This document shows positions 7,022 through 8,463 of a DNA stretch of 8,463 nt, piece after piece. The DNA is from Kocuria sp. (lineage in GTDB: Bacteria > Actinomycetota > Actinomycetes > Actinomycetales > Micrococcaceae), in assembly GCA_030453435.1 (NCBI GenBank), contig JAKDKI010000077.1, forward strand, positions 1-8,463. The letters are read 5' to 3'. The notes beneath the pieces were generated by a model. It ran no database searches and was not told where the DNA came from. It was given only the letters and a program-made list of their open reading frames with translations. Each line of letters begins with the position of its first letter. Within the stretch, counting starts at the first letter, position 1. Both the position numbers and the translations under genes were made by a program.

Positions 7022-7040
7022 TCAGTTCTGAACCGGCTGG

Positions 7041-7841
7041 TTAGGGCACCTGATAGTCGGAATCCTTGGCATCCGTGATGAGCATGTGGCCGGGAGCGTG
7101 AGAGATCGCGAACGGCGGGCGGGATTCCATCACGGCCGCCTGCGGAGTCACACCGCAGGCCCAGAACACCGGGATGTGACCAGGCTCGATGCGTACGGGA
7201 TCGCCAAAATCCGGTTGATTGATGTCCTCGATCCCCAGACCTTCGGGGTTGCCCACGTGCACGGGAGCGCCGTGGACGGCGGGATAGCGGGAGGTGATGC
7301 GAACGGCGTCGGCCACCTGGGACGCGGGAACCGGACGCATTGAGACCACGAGCGGACCGGATAGTGACCCCGCCGATGCGCAGCGGCGGTTGGTGCGATA
7401 CATGGGCACGTTGACGCCCTGATCGTTATGCGCCATGCGGATGCCGTTATTCAGTAGAGCGTCCTCGAACGTGAAGGAACAGCCGACCATGAAGGTGACC
7501 AGGTCGTCGCGCCAGTACTCCGTGACATCGGTGGGACGAGCGATTTCCTGACCGTTCTCATAGACGACGTACTGCGGGAGATCCGTGCGGATGTCGCCGT
7601 CCTTGAGGAGCTCACCGCTGATCTCACCCGCGTCCAGCACCCCGAGCACGGGGCAGGGTTTGGGATTGCGTTGGGCGAATAACAGGACATCGAAGGCGAG
7701 TTCCCTCGGCACAATGATCAGGTTGGCCTGTGCGTATCCCGCGGAGATCCCGGAGGTGGGGCGCAGCAAGCCCTCGCGGAACCGCCGCCGGGCCTCTTGG
7801 GGAGTGAGACGGGCAAGCTCAGAGTCTGAAACGTTGTTCAT
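7041..7841 (-). CDS. DUF1445 / UPF0317 family protein (YcsI-like, putative hydro-lyase or cyclase)
   Basis: The 266-residue product matches this family over its whole, typical length: [12 protein letters not shown] (59-70), [15 protein letters not shown] (83-97), [14 protein letters not shown] (117-130), [11 protein letters not shown] (144-154), [11 protein letters not shown] (190-200), [13 protein letters not shown] (224-236) and [12 protein letters not shown] (246-257). Bacterial members are labelled putative hydro-lyases without firm proof. The same domain forms the N-terminal part of mammalian D-glutamate cyclase, which makes 5-oxo-D-proline from D-glutamate. Its place beside a 5-oxoprolinase operon fits a role in interconverting glutamate and 5-oxoproline. 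The start at ATG 7841-7839 has GGAG nine bases upstream and begins [10 protein letters not shown]; a longer frame reaching 7937 overlaps the transporter gene and adds unrelated residues. The transporter stop lies five bases upstream, so the two are co-transcribed. Family is certain, reaction is not. Confidence 0.92.
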   Translation of the reverse strand: MNNVSDSELARLTPQEARRRFREGLLRPTSGISAGYAQANLIIVPRELAFDVLLFAQRNPKPCPVLGVLDAGEISGELLKDGDIRTDLPQYVVYENGQEIARPTDVTEYWRDDLVTFMVGCSFTFEDALLNNGIRMAHNDQGVNVPMYRTNRRCASAGSLSGPLVVSMRPVPASQVADAVRITSRYPAVHGAPVHVGNPEGLGIEDINQPDFGDPVRIEPGHIPVFWACGVTPQAAVMESRPPFAISHAPGHMLITDAKDSDYQVP

Positions 7842-7846
7842 GTCGC

Positions 7847-8463
7847 TCAGCTCCACAGCTGGGTGAGCCCGGCCAGGGAGTTCCACCCCAGGAACAGGGT
7901 GAGAAGCCACGCCAGCACACCAATAGTCAGTAGCCACTTGGGATACACGTAGCCGTGCAGCAGATCTTTACGGCGCCAGGCCACCCACAACAGGATGGCG
8001 AACCCGAACGGCAGGATCAGTCCATTGAAGGCACCCGCAAAGATCAGCAGAGTTTGCGGGGCCTGGCCGAGGAACAGGTAGACCACGGCACACACGAAGA
8101 TGAAGGCGACCGTCAACAGGTTTCGGGTCCGTGGGCTGCCGGAGGACTTGGTCACGAAGGAGATGGACGTGAAGGCTGCGCCAATGACAGAGGTCAGGGC
8201 CGCGGACCACAGCACCACACCGAAGATTCGCATGCCGATCTCACCAGCGGCTGCGCCGAACGCTTCAGCAGCCATGTTGTCGCTGGTCAACGCCACTCCC
8301 CCGGCGACCACTCCGAAGATGGCAAGGAACAACAGCACGCGCATGATGCACGTAACCAGGATGCCCAGCACGGAGCTGCGGCTAATCTGTTTGACGCTTT
8401 CCACGCCACTCACACCGGAATCGATCATGCGGTGCGCACCGGAGTAGGTGATGTAGCCACCCA
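7847..8463 (-). CDS. Nramp-fold transporter of the YcsG type, C-terminal 204 residues (runs off right edge)
   Basis: The frame is open at the right edge and ends at TGA 7849-7847. The visible part begins [19 protein letters not shown] and then holds five strongly hydrophobic segments (starting near [56 protein letters not shown] and [14 protein letters not shown]). This corresponds to late TM6 and TM7-11 of an eleven-helix Nramp (divalent metal symporter) fold. At the place where true Nramp metal transporters carry the Met-Pro-His motif of TM6, this protein appears to read Gly-Gly-Tyr. The metal motif of TM1 is beyond the edge. The gene precedes the DUF1445 gene by five bases, as ycsG precedes ycsI in B. 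subtilis. It probably supplies the pathway substrate or an ion for it; calling it a metal importer is not justified by what is visible. Confidence 0.85.
   Translation of the reverse strand, partial: GGYITYSGAHRMIDSGVSGVESVKQISRSSVLGILVTCIMRVLLFLAIFGVVAGGVALTSDNMAAEAFGAAAGEIGMRIFGVVLWSAALTSVIGAAFTSISFVTKSSGSPRTRNLLTVAFIFVCAVVYLFLGQAPQTLLIFAGAFNGLILPFGFAILLWVAWRRKDLLHGYVYPKWLLTIGVLAWLLTLFLGWNSLAGLTQLWS

Noticed and set aside
6810..7031. 73-residue open frame overlapping the end of gntR
   Set aside because: Its first half is an out-of-frame copy of gntR and its second half is the translated terminator hairpin.

Overview
The window is GC-rich, densely packed with genes, and uses GTG as well as ATG starts and four-base gene overlaps. 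Codon choice, the split actinobacterial-type carboxylase alpha subunit and the flavin monooxygenase at the left edge suggest a high-GC actinobacterium, perhaps from Micrococcales. I cannot name a genus from the sequence alone. I see no mobile elements, tRNA or rRNA genes, CRISPR arrays or origins. No stretch of more than 300 bases lacks a gene; the longest gap is 380-543.

Left part (1-1997). A luciferase-like flavin-dependent monooxygenase runs off the left edge on the minus strand. Its start faces, across a 164-base divergent region with a perfect 12-bp palindrome, a plus-strand pair: a 159-residue lipoprotein made of little more than one lobe of a solute-binding protein, and a cation diffusion facilitator transporter that starts inside the lipoprotein stop codon.

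Middle part (1998-6919). A compact operon for 5-oxoproline (pyroglutamate) metabolism starts at a promoter overlapped by the palindrome ATTGTTGAACAAT. It holds pxpA, a fused pxpB-pxpC, a biotin carboxylase/biotin carrier fusion, and a GntR/FCD regulator that probably controls it. The first three genes overlap by ATGA junctions. Together the pxpBC product and the biotin carboxylase contain every domain type found in urea carboxylase, with no conventional carboxyltransferase subunit nearby.

Right part (6920-8463). A strong two-way terminator hairpin separates this operon from a convergent minus-strand pair: a DUF1445 (YcsI/UPF0317) protein and, upstream of it and cut by the right edge, an Nramp-fold transporter of the YcsG type. 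The same families occur together in the Bacillus subtilis ycsF-ycsG-ycsI-kipI-kipA region. DUF1445 is also found in the mammalian D-glutamate cyclase, which makes 5-oxo-D-proline. A plausible reading is one module that imports or forms 5-oxoproline (or a related cyclic amide) and opens it to glutamate. The role of the carboxylase and the real substrate of the Nramp-like transporter are the main open questions.
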